Origin: Zavarzinia aquatilis
GTDB lineage: Bacteria > Pseudomonadota > Alphaproteobacteria > Zavarziniales > Zavarziniaceae
Length of the DNA stretch: 64,000 bases
Assembly: GCF_003173035.1 (NCBI RefSeq)
Contig: NZ_QGLE01000002.1
Coordinates: 310,001-374,000 of the forward strand
Direction: 5' to 3'
Below, piece by piece: positions 40,005 through 48,689 of this stretch. The first letter of the stretch is position 1. Each line of letters opens with the position of its first letter. The translations under genes and the position numbers were made by a program. The notes below the pieces were generated by a model that was given only the letters and a program-made list of their open reading frames with translations, made no database searches and was not told where the DNA came from.

Positions 40005-41012
40005 ATGGCGCTTCTCGAGATCAGCGATCTTTCCGTCCGCTTCGGCCAGTTCCGCGCCGTCTCCGGCGTCGACATGACGGTCGATGCGGGCGAGATCGTG
40101 GGCGTGGTCGGCGAATCCGGCTCGGGCAAATCGGTCACATCCCTCGCCGTCATGGGCCTGATCACCGAGCCGGGCAAGGTCAGCGCCGGCGCGATGCGCT
40201 TCGACGGGCGCGACCTGCTCGCCATGCCGGCGCGGGAACGTCGCCGCCTGCTCGGCCGCGACATCGCCATGATCTTTCAGGAGCCGATGACCAGCCTGAA
40301 TCCGTCCTATACCGTCGGCTTCCAGATCGAGGAAGTGCTGGCGGTCCACGGCGCCGGCAACCGTCGCCAGCGCCGCGAACGCGCGGTCGAACTGCTCGAA
40401 CTCGTCGGCATTCCCGATGCCGGGCGGCGCCTGTCGGCCTATCCGCATCAATTGTCCGGCGGCATGAACCAGCGGGTGATGATCGCCATGAGCGTCGCCC
40501 TCGACCCCCGGCTGCTGATCGCCGACGAGCCGACGACTGCCCTCGACGTCACCATCCAGGCGCAGATCCTGCGGCTTCTGGTCGAGTTGCAGCGCCGGAA
40601 GGGCATGGGCCTCGTCTTCATCACCCATGATCTCGGCGTCCTCGCCGAAATCGCCGACCGGGTCATCGTCATGTACGCGGGCGAGGTGGTCGAGACGGCG
40701 GCGACCGCCGATCTGTTCACCACCCCGCGTCATCCCTACACCGCCGCCCTGCTGGATGCCCTGCCCGACCGTGCCCTGGCGACCGCCGCGGCGGACGGCA
40801 GGCGCGGCCGCCTGCCCGCCATCCCGGGCATCGTGCCCGGCCCCTTCGACCGGCCGGCGGGCTGCCTGCTGCAACCACGCTGCCGCTTCGCCGACGACCG
40901 CTGCGTCACGGAACATCCCATGTTGCACCCGCTGCACCCCGGCGCCGCCCGCTGTCACCGCCCGCTGGGCGCCGACGGATTGCCGGCGGGCGAGATCGGG
41001 AGGGTGGCATGA
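40005..41012 (+). CDS. peptide ABC transporter ATP-binding protein (DppD type)
   Basis: A 335-residue ABC ATPase. Walker A is GESGSGKS, the signature is [14 protein letters not shown] and Walker B is [12 protein letters not shown]. The C-terminal oligo_HPY region has cysteines in [15 protein letters not shown], typical of DppD/OppD. The ATG at 40005 is preferred because AAGGAG lies 8 bases upstream; ATG 39999 in the ATGA overlap would leave only 2 bases. It overlaps the last ATPase gene by 4 bases. Confidence 0.92.
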   Translation: MALLEISDLSVRFGQFRAVSGVDMTVDAGEIVGVVGESGSGKSVTSLAVMGLITEPGKVSAGAMRFDGRDLLAMPARERRRLLGRDIAMIFQEPMTSLNPSYTVGFQIEEVLAVHGAGNRRQRRERAVELLELVGIPDAGRRLSAYPHQLSGGMNQRVMIAMSVALDPRLLIADEPTTALDVTIQAQILRLLVELQRRKGMGLVFITHDLGVLAEIADRVIVMYAGEVVETAATADLFTTPRHPYTAALLDALPDRALATAAADGRRGRLPAIPGIVPGPFDRPAGCLLQPRCRFADDRCVTEHPMLHPLHPGAARCHRPLGADGLPAGEIGRVA

Positions 41013-41971
41013 CCCGGGTGCTCGAGGCCGAAGCCCTCGGCAAGATCTATCAGGTGCCGCGCGGGCTGTTCCGCGCGCCCCGGCCACTGCACGCGGTCGA
41101 TGGCGTGTCCTTCACCCTCGACGCCGGCAAAACCCTCGCCATCGTCGGCGAATCCGGCTGCGGCAAGTCGACCCTCGCGCGGCAGGTGACCCTGATCGAA
41201 AGCCCGTCGTCCGGCCGCCTGCTGATCGACGGCAAGGACGCGACGGCACCGACCCCGGCCGAGCGCAAGGCGCTGCGCCGGGCGGTGCAGATGGTGTTCC
41301 AGAACCCCTATGGTTCCCTGAACCCGCGCCGCACCATCGGCGCCGCGCTGGCCGAGCCGCTGGTGATCAACACCACTCTATCCGCCGCCGAACGGGACGC
41401 CGCGGTCGCCGCCATGCTGTCGCGCGTCGGCCTGCGCCCGGAGCACGCCGAGCGTTACCCACATATGTTCTCGGGCGGGCAGCGCCAGCGCATCGCCATC
41501 GCCCGCGCCCTGATGCTGCGCCCGCGCATCCTGGTCGCCGACGAGCCGGTTTCCGCCCTCGACGTCTCGGTACAGGCGCAGGTGTTGAACCTCCTGATGG
41601 ACCTGCAGGACGAGATGGGCCTCGCCATGGTCTTCATCAGCCACGATCTCGGCGTCGTCCGCTTCGTCGCCGACGAGGTGCTGGTGATGTATCTCGGCCG
41701 GCCGGTGGAACAGGCCCCGGCCGCCACCCTGTTCGAGAGCCCGCGCCACCCCTATACGAGGGCGCTGCTGGCCGCGCGGCCGAAGATCGACGCCGACGAG
41801 CGCGCTCACCGTCCACCGCCCCTGACCGGCGAATTGCCCTCGCCGCTCAATCCGCCAAGCGGCTGCGTCTTCCGCACCCGCTGCCCCCTCGCCACCGACC
41901 GCTGCGCGGCGGAACGGCCGGAATTGCGCGAGATCGCAGGCGCGAAAGTGGCTTGCCATTTCGCGACCTGA
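41009..41971 (+). CDS. peptide ABC transporter ATP-binding protein (DppF type)
   Basis: A 320-residue ABC ATPase closing the five-gene importer. Walker A is GESGCGKST, the signature [15 protein letters not shown], and Walker [13 protein letters not shown]. The C-terminal oligo_HPY segment has [15 protein letters not shown]. It starts in an ATGA overlap with the previous ATPase gene. No terminator is obvious in the 151 bases that follow. Confidence 0.92.
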   Translation: MTRVLEAEALGKIYQVPRGLFRAPRPLHAVDGVSFTLDAGKTLAIVGESGCGKSTLARQVTLIESPSSGRLLIDGKDATAPTPAERKALRRAVQMVFQNPYGSLNPRRTIGAALAEPLVINTTLSAAERDAAVAAMLSRVGLRPEHAERYPHMFSGGQRQRIAIARALMLRPRILVADEPVSALDVSVQAQVLNLLMDLQDEMGLAMVFISHDLGVVRFVADEVLVMYLGRPVEQAPAATLFESPRHPYTRALLAARPKIDADERAHRPPPLTGELPSPLNPPSGCVFRTRCPLATDRCAAERPELREIAGAKVACHFAT

Positions 41972-42022
41972 CGGCCCGCGCACACTCCCCCCTGTATCAA
42001 CCCCGACGAGATGACACAAAAC

Positions 42023-42038
42023 CGGCACAATTCTCGCT
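42023..42038 (+). promoter_or_regulatory. candidate sigma-54 promoter of the large RTX gene
   Basis: CGGCAC (42023-42028), AATTC, then TCGCT keeps the GG-N10-GC spacing of -24/-12 promoters (GG 42024-42025, GC 42036-42037), with one or two departures from TGGCAC-N5-TTGCA. It would give a leader of about 75 bases before the ATG at 42123. Chance occurrence is possible in GC-rich DNA, and no enhancer-binding protein gene is nearby. Confidence 0.3.
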
Positions 42039-42122
42039 ATTGATCGGGCAACGAAAAGAACTCAAATAGGGTTCGAATCTCCTCGCCCCCCCGGGCGTCG
42101 TCCAAAGTCGGAGCGCAGCGCA

Positions 42123-45100
42123 ATGGCCATCGTCAACGGAACCCCCGACAACGACATCCTTCGGGGAACGGGCGATACCGACGAATTATATGGCTTCGAC
42201 GGGGCCGATATCCTGGATGGCCGGGCCGGCGCGGACGTCATGGCCGGTGGTGCCGGAGACGACACTTATGTCGTCGACGACGCAGGCGACATCGCACAGG
42301 AAGCGGACAGCGCCGGAACGGACAAGGTCGAAACGTCGGTCAGCTACACGTTGGGCAGCAACATCGAGAATTTGCGGATGGTGGGTGACCGTGGGCTGAC
42401 CGCCACCGGCAACGCCTTGTCCAACACGATGTCGGGCAACGCCGCTGACAATCGCCTGTTCGGTCTGGCAGGAGACGACATGATGACCGGCGGCGGCGGC
42501 GAGGACACGCTGCTCGGCGGAGATGGTGACGACACGCTGAGCGGCAATGCCGGCAACGACAAGCTGGTCGGCGGCACCGGCAACGACAGGCTCGATGGCG
42601 GCACGGGCGATGACCGGATGCGGGGCGGCGCAGGCGACGACACGTACATCGTCGATTCGGCCGGCGACATCGTCAGTGAATCCGGTGGCTCCGGCACAGA
42701 TACCGTCCGGTCGAGCGTGAGCTTCACGCTGTACGGCGGCGTGGAGAATCTGGTGCTGACGACCAATGGCGCCGCGGACGGCCGGGGCAACTCGGGCGCC
42801 AATGTGATGATCGGCGGCGCGGGGGCCAACAGTCTTCAGGGCCTGGGAGGCGACGACACGCTGTACGGCCGCGACGGCAAGGACACGCTGGACGGCGGCA
42901 CGGGCGCGGACAGGATGTACGGTGGAACCGGCAACGACATCTATGTCGTCGATAACGCTGGCGATATCGTCGACGAGACCGGGGGCGACGGCACCGCCGA
43001 TCTGGTGATGACCAGCCTCGCCACCTACACCCTCGGATCCGGCATCGAGAACCTTGCCTTCATCCGGACTGGCAGGTCCCACGGGACCGGCAACGCCGAT
43101 GCCAATATCCTGACGGGGGGGAGCGGCAACGACACGCTGAGCGGTCTTGCAGGCGACGACACGCTCGATGGCGGCATCGGCAGGGACACGATGTTCGGCG
43201 GTCTCGGCAACGACACCTATGTGGTCGACGATATCGGCGACGTCGTCGACGAGAGCAACGGCGGTGGCAAAGACACGATCCGCGCGATGCTGGCGGCCTT
43301 CGTGCTGACCGAGCCGAAGATCGAGAATCTGGAGGCGGGCCTTTCGATCGACACCAGCCTGACCGGCAATGCCCTCAACAACCGGCTGAGAGGAAATATC
43401 GGCAACGATGTCCTCGACGGCGGCGCCGGCAAGGACAGGATGTTCGGCGGTCTCGGCGACGACACCTATGTCGTCGACAATGACGGCGACGTCGTCGACG
43501 AAAGCAATGGCGGCGGAACCGATACCGTCCGCACGACGCTCGCCGCCTATACCCTGGGCGAGGGACTGGAAAATCTCACGCTGACCGGCAGCACCGGCTC
43601 GGTCGGGACTGGCAATGAACTCGGCAATATTATCGTCGGCACCGCAGGCGACGATACGCTCGCCGGTGCCGATGGCGACGACATCCTCATCGCCGGCAGC
43701 GGGCTGGATACGATCGTCGGCGGCTTCGGCAACGATACCTATGTGATCGCGAGCGTGAGCGAGTTCGCCGGCAAGATGTTCGATGCGGGCACGGGCGAAA
43801 TCGCCACCACCGACACGCTCCGCCTCGACGCCGCGGGCGCCTACGACTGGTTCTCTGCCGCTGGCCTCTACGATATCGACCAGGTGATGCTGAACGAGGA
43901 CGCGGCCGGCTGGAACCTGACACTCCAGTACTATGGCCGGTGGGCGGACGAAGACCACGATGGCGTCAAAGGCGATCTGCGCATCACCGCCCCTGGCCCC
44001 CTGACCCACGGCGTGACCATCGACAGCTCCAACGGACAGGCGGCATTGCGCATCGACGGCAGCCAGTGGTCGGGCAACGATGTCATCGTCACGTCCTTCG
44101 GCTATTTCCCCGTGGAGCAGGACGATATCGTCACCGGCCTGGGCGCCGATGTCGTCGCGCTGCACCATTTCACCGCAGGTTCGACCATCGACGGCACCTG
44201 GCAAGCCGCGACGGACGATATTCTGCGCCTCTTGTCGAGCGCGGAATCCTATGATCTGACCACGGGGGCCGTGCGCAATTTCGATATTCTCGAGATCGGC
44301 GCGAACCGTGGCACGACGAGTGTCGTGCTCAGCGACCAGCTCCTATCGACGGCCGATGCCAATCATGACGGGGTCGGCGGGGATCTCCTGATCCGGGGAA
44401 ACACCGGGATCGGCGACAGCACGAGCTTCGATCTTTCCGCCGTTTCCGGCGGCGCCATCAAGGTCGATGCGACCAATCTGCGCGGAAGCGAGCTTTTCGT
44501 GATGGGGGCCGCTCGCGAAAATCTCGTCGGCGGCCTCGGCGGCGATACCTTCGACGTCTCGCTGGCCGGGCTGCAGGCGGGCGACAGAATCGACGGCACG
44601 CAAGAGTCGGGCACGCGTGACACCATCCGCCTGAACGGTGCCGGCACCTTCGATTTCGCCGGTGTTGCCATCGCCAACATCGACCGCTACAGCTTCGCCA
44701 CGGATGATGGTGCCAGCCTGATCGTGTCCGCCGACATGGCCGCGGGCGGCGATTACGACATGTCCGGCAGCACCAGGAGCGACATTGGCTTGACGACGGC
44801 CGTCACTCTCGCCAAAGGGATCACGGTCGACCTGTCGGCCATGGCGGCCGGCCAGCGGTTCACCATGCAGGCCAGCGATGGTCACCAGTTCAACGGCGAT
44901 GACCTCGTCATCGGCGGCGCCGGGACCAATAGCATCGAAACTCATGGGGGCGACGACGTCATCATCGCCGGCCTCGGCAGCGACCTGGTCTATGCCGGCG
45001 ACGGCGACGACACCTATGTCTACACCGTCGGCGCGCAAGGCAGCGATGGCTTCTATGGTGGCAATGGCTTCGATACGTTCCGTCTCGATCAGGCCGGGAT

Positions 45101-45914
45101 CTACAACGGAGTAAACGGTACCAACGTCGAGCGCGTGTTGCTGAGCGACAGCGCGGCCGGCTTCGATGTCACGCTCGGCACGTCCCTGCAGGATGGCGAT
45201 GGCGATGGCGACGGCCTGCCCGGCGGTCTTCTCGTAACCTCGGACGTGGTGATGACCGAGGATGTCATCATCCGCGCGAGCAGCTACGGCGAGGGAATCG
45301 TCTTCGACGGCGCGACATTCCGCGGCAACGATACGATTTACGGAGGGCGCACCAAGGATGTCATCTTTGGCGGCGCCGGCGACGACACGATCGAAGGCCG
45401 CATCGGGGGTGACAGGCTGACCGGCGGCGCCGGTCGGGATGTTTTCGTTTACAGCTCGGCCTTGGACGGATTCCAGCACCCGTCCTTCACCAATACCGGC
45501 GACCACCTCGTTGATTTCGATGCCGGCACGTCGACGACGTCCGTCGATCGTCTGGCGTTCGATGCCGACGGCACCAACTTCAGTCTCTATATCGGCGACA
45601 GGGATCTCAAGGTCGAAGGTTTCCGCACGGGCGATAACGCGGCCCTGAATGTCTGGGGCACGGAAATCGCCGTGAAGACCGACGCCGCCGTGACCAACGA
45701 GACGATCCAGAGCCAGATTGACACCTTGGGCAATCTCCGGAACGGCCTGATCTATGTCGCCTTCAACAGCTCTGCGGGCGTGAACAAGGCTCAGGTCTGG
45801 TACGACGACTCGCCGTGGGCGGCTGGCGGGGCGGTCCTGATGGCCAATATCGACACCATCACCAGCCTTGCCGGCCTCGCCAGCATCGACGCGTCGGACT
45901 TCCTGTTCGTCTGA
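42123..45914 (+). CDS. large RTX calcium-binding repeat protein
   Basis: A 1263-residue acidic protein without a signal peptide, starting MAIVNGTPDNDILRGTG. Residues 1 to about 550 hold six cycles of RTX nonapeptides (GGxGDDTLxGGxGxD) each followed by a D-x-YVVDxxGDxVxE...YTLGxxxENLxLTG module. Residues about 564-1110 hold four units of 134-151 residues built on DTLRLDxAGxYD...GDL.IT...GND, three with EF-hand-like DxDxDG loops. A final RTX block (about 1075-1115) and a tail (DFDAGTSTTSVDRLAF ... ASDFLFV) follow, the tail presumably carrying the type I secretion signal. Adhesin or surface-layer roles are possible; no catalytic domain is seen. Confidence 0.9.
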   Translation: MAIVNGTPDNDILRGTGDTDELYGFDGADILDGRAGADVMAGGAGDDTYVVDDAGDIAQEADSAGTDKVETSVSYTLGSNIENLRMVGDRGLTATGNALSNTMSGNAADNRLFGLAGDDMMTGGGGEDTLLGGDGDDTLSGNAGNDKLVGGTGNDRLDGGTGDDRMRGGAGDDTYIVDSAGDIVSESGGSGTDTVRSSVSFTLYGGVENLVLTTNGAADGRGNSGANVMIGGAGANSLQGLGGDDTLYGRDGKDTLDGGTGADRMYGGTGNDIYVVDNAGDIVDETGGDGTADLVMTSLATYTLGSGIENLAFIRTGRSHGTGNADANILTGGSGNDTLSGLAGDDTLDGGIGRDTMFGGLGNDTYVVDDIGDVVDESNGGGKDTIRAMLAAFVLTEPKIENLEAGLSIDTSLTGNALNNRLRGNIGNDVLDGGAGKDRMFGGLGDDTYVVDNDGDVVDESNGGGTDTVRTTLAAYTLGEGLENLTLTGSTGSVGTGNELGNIIVGTAGDDTLAGADGDDILIAGSGLDTIVGGFGNDTYVIASVSEFAGKMFDAGTGEIATTDTLRLDAAGAYDWFSAAGLYDIDQVMLNEDAAGWNLTLQYYGRWADEDHDGVKGDLRITAPGPLTHGVTIDSSNGQAALRIDGSQWSGNDVIVTSFGYFPVEQDDIVTGLGADVVALHHFTAGSTIDGTWQAATDDILRLLSSAESYDLTTGAVRNFDILEIGANRGTTSVVLSDQLLSTADANHDGVGGDLLIRGNTGIGDSTSFDLSAVSGGAIKVDATNLRGSELFVMGAARENLVGGLGGDTFDVSLAGLQAGDRIDGTQESGTRDTIRLNGAGTFDFAGVAIANIDRYSFATDDGASLIVSADMAAGGDYDMSGSTRSDIGLTTAVTLAKGITVDLSAMAAGQRFTMQASDGHQFNGDDLVIGGAGTNSIETHGGDDVIIAGLGSDLVYAGDGDDTYVYTVGAQGSDGFYGGNGFDTFRLDQAGIYNGVNGTNVERVLLSDSAAGFDVTLGTSLQDGDGDGDGLPGGLLVTSDVVMTEDVIIRASSYGEGIVFDGATFRGNDTIYGGRTKDVIFGGAGDDTIEGRIGGDRLTGGAGRDVFVYSSALDGFQHPSFTNTGDHLVDFDAGTSTTSVDRLAFDADGTNFSLYIGDRDLKVEGFRTGDNAALNVWGTEIAVKTDAAVTNETIQSQIDTLGNLRNGLIYVAFNSSAGVNKAQVWYDDSPWAAGGAVLMANIDTITSLAGLASIDASDFLFV
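43192..43509 (+). repeat. near-identical direct repeats in the large RTX gene
   Basis: The stretch from about 43192 to 43260 (start of the module ATGTTCGGCGGTCTCGGC) recurs at about 43439 to 43507 with few differences. This indicates recent duplication or gene conversion of whole modules; other modules are more diverged. Confidence 0.7.
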
Positions 45915-45948
45915 TCTCGCGCCGTCATTGCCGCGCCTCCCTCCCCCC

Positions 45949-45984
45949 GAGGGCGAGGGCGAGGGCGAGGGCGGGGGCGGGGGC
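45949..45984 (+). repeat. GAGGGC hexanucleotide repeat with G-quadruplex potential
   Basis: Four GAGGGC-type units run into two five-G tracts separated by single C, giving six G-tracts of at least three G spaced by 1 to 3 bases on the coding strand. The element lies 35 bases after the large RTX stop and 75 bases before the amine oxidase start. Such a run can fold as a G-quadruplex in RNA or single-stranded DNA. Confidence 0.8.
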
Positions 45985-46058
45985 GCGGTCCGGCTTTCCC
46001 CCTTGGCTTGGCACACGCCCCGGCCGATCATGGCCGACGGAATCAGGGGAGGGTCAGG

Positions 46059-47417
46059 GTGCAGGGGTTCGATGTCGACGTGGTGGTCGTGGGGGCGGGA
46101 TTTGCCGGTCTGAATGCCGCCGCCCGCATCGTCGCCGCCGGCCGCAGCGTCTGCGTCGTCGAGGCGCGCGACCGGGTCGGCGGGCGGACCAAGCCGGGCA
46201 CGCTTTCGGGCCATGTCGTCGATCTGGGCGGGCAATGGGTCGGTCCCGATCATCGCCGGCTGATCGCCCTCGCCGCCCGCCACCGCATCCCCCTGGAGCC
46301 ACAGTTCGAGGCCGGGGGCAAGCTGATCGACTATCGCGGCCGGGTGCGCCGCTACGAGGGCCTGATCCCGGCCCTGCCCCTCCTCGCGCTGCTCGAGACC
46401 GACCGGGTGATGAAGCGGATCGAGCGCATGGCCGCGGCCATCGCCGTCAGCGCGCCCTGGGCGGCGGCGGGGGCGGCGGACCTCGACCGGATCACGGTCG
46501 CGGGCTGGCTGGACCGGAACCTGCGGACAAAGGGCGCCAAGGCGATGATGGATATCGCGGTGCGCGCCGTGTTCTCGGCCGAGCCGTCCGAGATTTCCAT
46601 GCTGTTCCTGCTGACCTACCTGCGCGCCTCCGGCGGGCTGGAGCCGCTGATCTCGGTCCGGGGCGGGGCGCAGCAGGACCGGGTGAAGGGCGGCCTGCAC
46701 CCCTTGTCCGAGCGCCTCGCCGACGAAGTCGGCCGGGGCCGCCTGCGTCTGTCGTCACCGGTTTCGGGTATCGAGCAGGACGGTGACGGGGTGACGGTCC
46801 ATGTTTCGGGCGGCGAGGCGCTGCGCGGCCGGCGGGCGATCCTCGCCGTGCCGCTCGCCCTGCTGTCGCGGATCGGGGCGCAACCGGCCTGGCCGGCGCT
46901 GAAGACGGGCCTGGCCCAGCGCAGCCCGATGGGCAGCGTGATCAAATGCCATGTCGCCTATGAGACGCCGTTCTGGCGCGCGCGCGGCCTGTCGGGCGAG
47001 GCGGTTTCCGATGCCGCGCCCTTCTCCCCCGTCTTCGACGGCACGCCCGAAGGGGCGCGCCACGGCGTGCTGTCCGGCTTCCTCGAAGGCGATGCCGCCC
47101 GCACCTTCACCGGAAAGCCGCCCGCCGAGCGCCGGCAGGCGGTGATCGCCACCCTGACCCGCCTGTTCGGCCCGGAAGCCGGCCAGCCCATCGACTATGT
47201 CGACAATGACTGGCTGGAGGAAGAATGGTCGGGCGGCTGCTACGCCGGCCTGATGGCCCCCGCCACCATGACCTCCTACGGCCCCGCCCTGCGCACACCC
47301 GCCGGCCGCGTCCATTTCGCCGGCACCGAGACCGCGCTGGAGGCGACCGGTTATGTCGAAGGCGCGCTCGAATCCGGCGAGCGCGCGGCGACCGAGGCCC
47401 TGCGGGCGCTCAGCTGA
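46059..47417 (+). CDS. flavin monoamine oxidase family protein
   Basis: A 452-residue FAD enzyme. The FAD motif VVVGAGFAGLNAA (9-21) is followed by EARDRVGGRT. The C-terminal block matches MAO closely: WSGGCYAG with C394, then RVHFAGTETALEATGYVEGAL. In mitochondrial MAO the equivalent cysteine binds FAD covalently, so covalent flavin is inferred. It likely oxidises a primary amine to aldehyde, H2O2 and ammonia. GTG 46059 is chosen because AGGGGAGGG precedes it; an in-frame ATG at 46008 exists. The 3' end overlaps the convergent aminotransferase-fold gene by 8 bases. Confidence 0.87.
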   Translation: MQGFDVDVVVVGAGFAGLNAAARIVAAGRSVCVVEARDRVGGRTKPGTLSGHVVDLGGQWVGPDHRRLIALAARHRIPLEPQFEAGGKLIDYRGRVRRYEGLIPALPLLALLETDRVMKRIERMAAAIAVSAPWAAAGAADLDRITVAGWLDRNLRTKGAKAMMDIAVRAVFSAEPSEISMLFLLTYLRASGGLEPLISVRGGAQQDRVKGGLHPLSERLADEVGRGRLRLSSPVSGIEQDGDGVTVHVSGGEALRGRRAILAVPLALLSRIGAQPAWPALKTGLAQRSPMGSVIKCHVAYETPFWRARGLSGEAVSDAAPFSPVFDGTPEGARHGVLSGFLEGDAARTFTGKPPAERRQAVIATLTRLFGPEAGQPIDYVDNDWLEEEWSGGCYAGLMAPATMTSYGPALRTPAGRVHFAGTETALEATGYVEGALESGERAATEALRALS

Positions 47418-48660
47418 CGATACGGCCGAGGGTGGCGAGGAAGCGGGAAACCTCCGCCTCGTCGTTGTAGTGCGCGAGGCTGACCCGAATCACCCCGCCC
47501 GACGGCGAAAGGCCGAGGGCATCGACGCAGCGCCGGGCATAGAAATCGCCATGGCCAACCGCGATGCCGGCCGCCCACAGCCGGCTGGCGACCGCCTCCG
47601 GATCCTGGCCCGCGACCGTGAAGGAGAAAGTCGGCGCGCGTTTGCCGTCCATCGTCTGTTTGCCGATCACGCGAACCCCCGGCAGGGCGAGCAGGCCGGA
47701 CAGGAGACGCTGGCCGAGCACCTGCTCATGCCGGTCGAACATGGCATAGAGCCGTTCCATCCGCGCCCGCAGGCCATTGGCCGGCAGGGCGAAATGATGC
47801 AGGTCCAGCGCCTCGAAATAATCCGCGATGCCGGGCAGCGAAGCGGTGAATTCGTGGGACGGGCCGCCGGGGTTCAGGGTCTTCGGCGGCTCTGTCAGGA
47901 AGAAATGGTTCTGCGGCGCGAGGCGCAGCGCGACCGAGCGGCGGACGTAGGCCGCGCCGACATGGGGACCGAAGGTCTTGTAGAGGCTGAAATAATAGAA
48001 ATCGACGTCGAGCGCCTTCACATCCGGCAGGCGATGCGGGGCATAGGCGACACCGTCGACCGCGATCAGCGCCCCGGCGGCATGGGCGATCCGCGCCGCC
48101 CCGGCGACATCGTTGAAACTGCCGACGATGTTGGAGCAATGGGGCATCACCACCAGCTTGCAGCGCGGCCCGACCAGCGATTCGAGCACCGCGAGGTCGA
48201 GTTCGGCCGTGACCGAATCAATCGGCCATTCGCGAATGACCACCCCCTCGCCCGCCAACCGGCGCCACGAGCCGGAATTGGCTTCGTGATCCTGATTGGT
48301 GACCACGATCTCGTCGCCCGGCTGCAGCAGCGGCCGCACGGCCTGCGCCAGCACCAGGGTGTTCACCGTGGTCGACGGGCCGACGAAGACATCTTCGGGA
48401 TCGGCATTCAGGAAGGCGGCGGCGACCGCGACACCGTCGCGGATCAGCCCGGCCGCCTCGGCCGAGGCGGTAAAGCCCCAGGCCGGCTGGACCTGGAGCG
48501 CCGACATATAATGGGTGACCCGCTCGACAACCTGCCTCGGCACATAGGTGCCGCCGGCATTCTCGAGAAAGGCCGTGCCATTGGTCATGGGCGGGAACTG
48601 ATCCCGCGCGAAGGCGACGTCGAGATCGACGTCGCTACCGAAACCGGAAACCAAGATCAT
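47410..48660 (-). CDS. class V aminotransferase-fold PLP enzyme (cysteine desulfurase-like)
   Basis: A 416-residue fold I PLP enzyme with K228 in FSLYKTFGPH as the likely Schiff-base lysine, D202 in AVDGVAYAPH and H125 in NQDHEAN stacking on PLP. It resembles the cysteine desulfurase-like subfamily of class V (TIGR01976 type) rather than IscS, and I do not see the IscS loop cysteine. The reaction is unknown. The GGGGAG before the ATG lies inside a stem-loop (48662-48683) and directly abuts the start, so a TTG two codons later is an alternative start. Confidence 0.82.
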   Translation of the reverse strand: MILVSGFGSDVDLDVAFARDQFPPMTNGTAFLENAGGTYVPRQVVERVTHYMSALQVQPAWGFTASAEAAGLIRDGVAVAAAFLNADPEDVFVGPSTTVNTLVLAQAVRPLLQPGDEIVVTNQDHEANSGSWRRLAGEGVVIREWPIDSVTAELDLAVLESLVGPRCKLVVMPHCSNIVGSFNDVAGAARIAHAAGALIAVDGVAYAPHRLPDVKALDVDFYYFSLYKTFGPHVGAAYVRRSVALRLAPQNHFFLTEPPKTLNPGGPSHEFTASLPGIADYFEALDLHHFALPANGLRARMERLYAMFDRHEQVLGQRLLSGLLALPGVRVIGKQTMDGKRAPTFSFTVAGQDPEAVASRLWAAGIAVGHGDFYARRCVDALGLSPSGGVIRVSLAHYNDEAEVSRFLATLGRIVS

Positions 48661-48661
48661 C

Positions 48662-48683
48662 TCCCCGGTGGCTGCACCGGGGA
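48662..48683 (-). promoter_or_regulatory. 9-bp stem-loop covering the ribosome binding site of the class V aminotransferase gene
   Basis: TCCCCGGTG and CACCGGGGA pair perfectly around the 4-base loop. On the minus strand the 3' arm contains the GGGGA of the ribosome binding site and ends one base before the ATG at 48660. It lies between rlpA (stop at 48690) and the aminotransferase gene. It could block translation of the latter or protect the rlpA 3' end; no T-tract follows. Confidence 0.6.
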
Positions 48684-48689
48684 TGGAGC

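Noticed and set aside
42450-43700. Regular repeats suggestive of a CRISPR array
   Set aside because: The repeats are in-frame RTX coding modules with diverged copies, not identical direct repeats with unique spacers.
42186-46700. Two long minus-strand frames opposite the large RTX gene
   Set aside because: Repetitive antisense of the Gly/Asp repeats gives Ala/Val/Ile-rich text; the plus strand is clearly coding.
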